13,730 nt of DNA, from assembly GCA_035641235.1 (NCBI GenBank), contig DASQUP010000205.1:1-13730 (forward strand), in the 5' to 3' direction. The notes under the pieces were generated by a model. That model had not been told where the DNA came from, made no database searches, and was given only the letters and a program-made list of their open reading frames with translations. Below are positions 13,162 to 13,730 of this stretch, piece by piece; position 1 is the first letter of the stretch, and each line of letters opens with the position of its first letter. A program made the position numbers and the translations under genes. The DNA comes from DASQUP01 sp035641235. GTDB taxonomy: Bacteria; Actinomycetota; CADDZG01; WHSQ01.

Positions 13162-13330
13162 TACGAGCGCGCCGACGAAGCGCTTGGCGCGAAGATTCAG
13201 GAGTGTTGGTTGCCGTTCGATGCTCTATTTGTCGGCGAAACTCGCACCGTCTTGAGGCAAGGCGGGCAGCGCGCTTCTTGTTGCTGCGACCACCAAATAG
13301 ACGGTCGTTTACACAAAGAAGGGAGCGGAG
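13162..13330. other. Gap between tandem paralogs
   Basis: This 169-bp stretch holds the second hairpin repeat (13274-13322) near the end of the upstream paralog, and about 110 bp that should contain the promoter and true start of the peptidase gene. I see no convincing promoter hexamers. Frames reading across it on the plus strand are antisense to the two genes and look random. Confidence 0.4.
13274..13322. repeat. Hairpin repeat, copy 2
   Basis: This copy aligns with 11691-11740 along its whole length, with about six differences including one missing T. The outer arms are CTTCTTGT and ACAAAGAAG, with one bulge. The inner arms are reduced to CGACC (13287-13291) and GGTCG (13303-13307). It sits 8 nt after the stop of the partial paralog, the same relative place as copy 1, so it was probably duplicated together with the gene. 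Confidence 0.7.
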
Positions 13331-13730
13331 CTAGCGGCTCACCGCGCGTGCCGTGGCAAGGTCTGGACCGATTCCCAAGCGCACCTTCTCACCGGAGCAA
13401 ACCAGCACCGCATCCTGCGACCCTTCGAGCGCCATCTCTTCACTGCCGCGTGTCGCCGCTTCGGCATCGTCGTCGAACGTCGCCTCGTACCACTCGGCAA
13501 CCGACTCGCACAAACCGGTCTCACCCTTGCGCTGAACGAGTGAAACCGTCACGGCGGCGTCGTCTCCGCGGGACCACATCGATATGCGCCCTCCACCCCA
13601 TGCGCTCACGCGGTCCACCGCATCGCTGAGCGCGACATCTTCGTCCCCGCCGGGCGCCTTGAACAGCCACAGCAGGTTTGCGGCGCCGAAACTGGAATCG
13701 AACGACTCCCGCCATCCCGCTCCCGGCGCC
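13331..13730 (-). CDS. Paralog of the HExxH peptidase, 5' end outside window
   Basis: Only the C-terminal 133 residues are visible; the frame is open to the window edge. It aligns with the C-terminal part of the adjacent protein: FGAANLLWLFKAPG matches FGASELLALFRSPG, VSAWGGGRISMW matches AAAWGGGHMQLW, TGLCESVAEWYEATF matches KGLCDSMGSWLEGAV, and VLVCSGEKVRLGIGP matches VLACSGKKVQVAIAP. Both cysteines of the possible disulphide pair are kept. An internal GTG at 13618 could be mistaken for a start, but the similarity continues upstream of it. The catalytic part is not in view, so whether this copy keeps HExxH cannot be told. Confidence 0.85.
   Translation of the reverse strand, partial: APGAGWRESFDSSFGAANLLWLFKAPGGDEDVALSDAVDRVSAWGGGRISMWSRGDDAAVTVSLVQRKGETGLCESVAEWYEATFDDDAEAATRGSEEMALEGSQDAVLVCSGEKVRLGIGPDLATARAVSR

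Noticed and set aside
1..13730. CRISPR arrays, insertion sequences, tRNA or rRNA genes, prophage parts
   Set aside because: I saw no regularly spaced direct repeats, transposase or integrase motifs, tRNA-like TPsiC/CCA patterns or rRNA-like stretches.

Overview
The window is high-GC DNA with the gene content and gene order of an actinomycetote. It carries hom-thrC-thrB with a short actinobacterial-type ThrC, a Rho with a long Arg/Gly-rich insertion, and rho-rpmE-DUF1385. Several genes use GTG starts, and some starts lack a clear Shine-Dalgarno sequence. I cannot place it more finely from sequence alone; a deep-branching or uncultured actinobacterial lineage is my guess.

Layout. (1) 138-749, minus: a TetR-family regulator. 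(2) 750-953: a gene-free, less GC-rich stretch with a strong imperfect stem-loop and a candidate promoter. (3) 954-4638, plus: a 68-residue orphan histidine-kinase-dimerisation-like protein, then homoserine dehydrogenase, threonine synthase (4-nt overlap) and homoserine kinase, which is the route from aspartate semialdehyde to threonine. (4) 4654-5421, minus: a four-helix membrane protein with a charged tail. It is divergent from the next block, with a perfect 9+9 bp inverted repeat in the shared upstream region. (5) 5552-8583, plus: cyclic 2,3-diphosphoglycerate synthetase, 2-phosphoglycerate kinase (8-nt overlap) and a small transaldolase. (6) 8587-11675, plus: Rho, a 58-residue single-helix membrane protein that is easy to miss, ribosomal protein L31 and a DUF1385/YqhQ membrane protein. 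(7) 11755-13730, minus: two tandem paralogous secreted or membrane-anchored proteins. The complete one has an HELEH zinc-peptidase motif; the other runs off the window edge. Each is followed by a copy of the same roughly 50-bp hairpin repeat.

The most notable content is block 5. The two enzymes together make a complete ATP-driven route from 2-phosphoglycerate through 2,3-diphosphoglycerate to cyclic 2,3-diphosphoglycerate, a solute and phosphagen classically known from thermophilic methanogenic archaea. They sit in a compact bacterial operon with a transaldolase. The cyclase gene has no ATG, GTG or TTG at its expected start. The conserved N-terminus reads back through 23 extra codons to an ATC placed just after a good ribosome-binding site, so ordinary gene callers would truncate it.

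Other points worth a second look are the orphan kinase-dimerisation domain whose histidine position is Phe, the stem-loop upstream of the threonine genes, the 58-residue protein between rho and rpmE, and the duplicated peptidase-plus-hairpin units.
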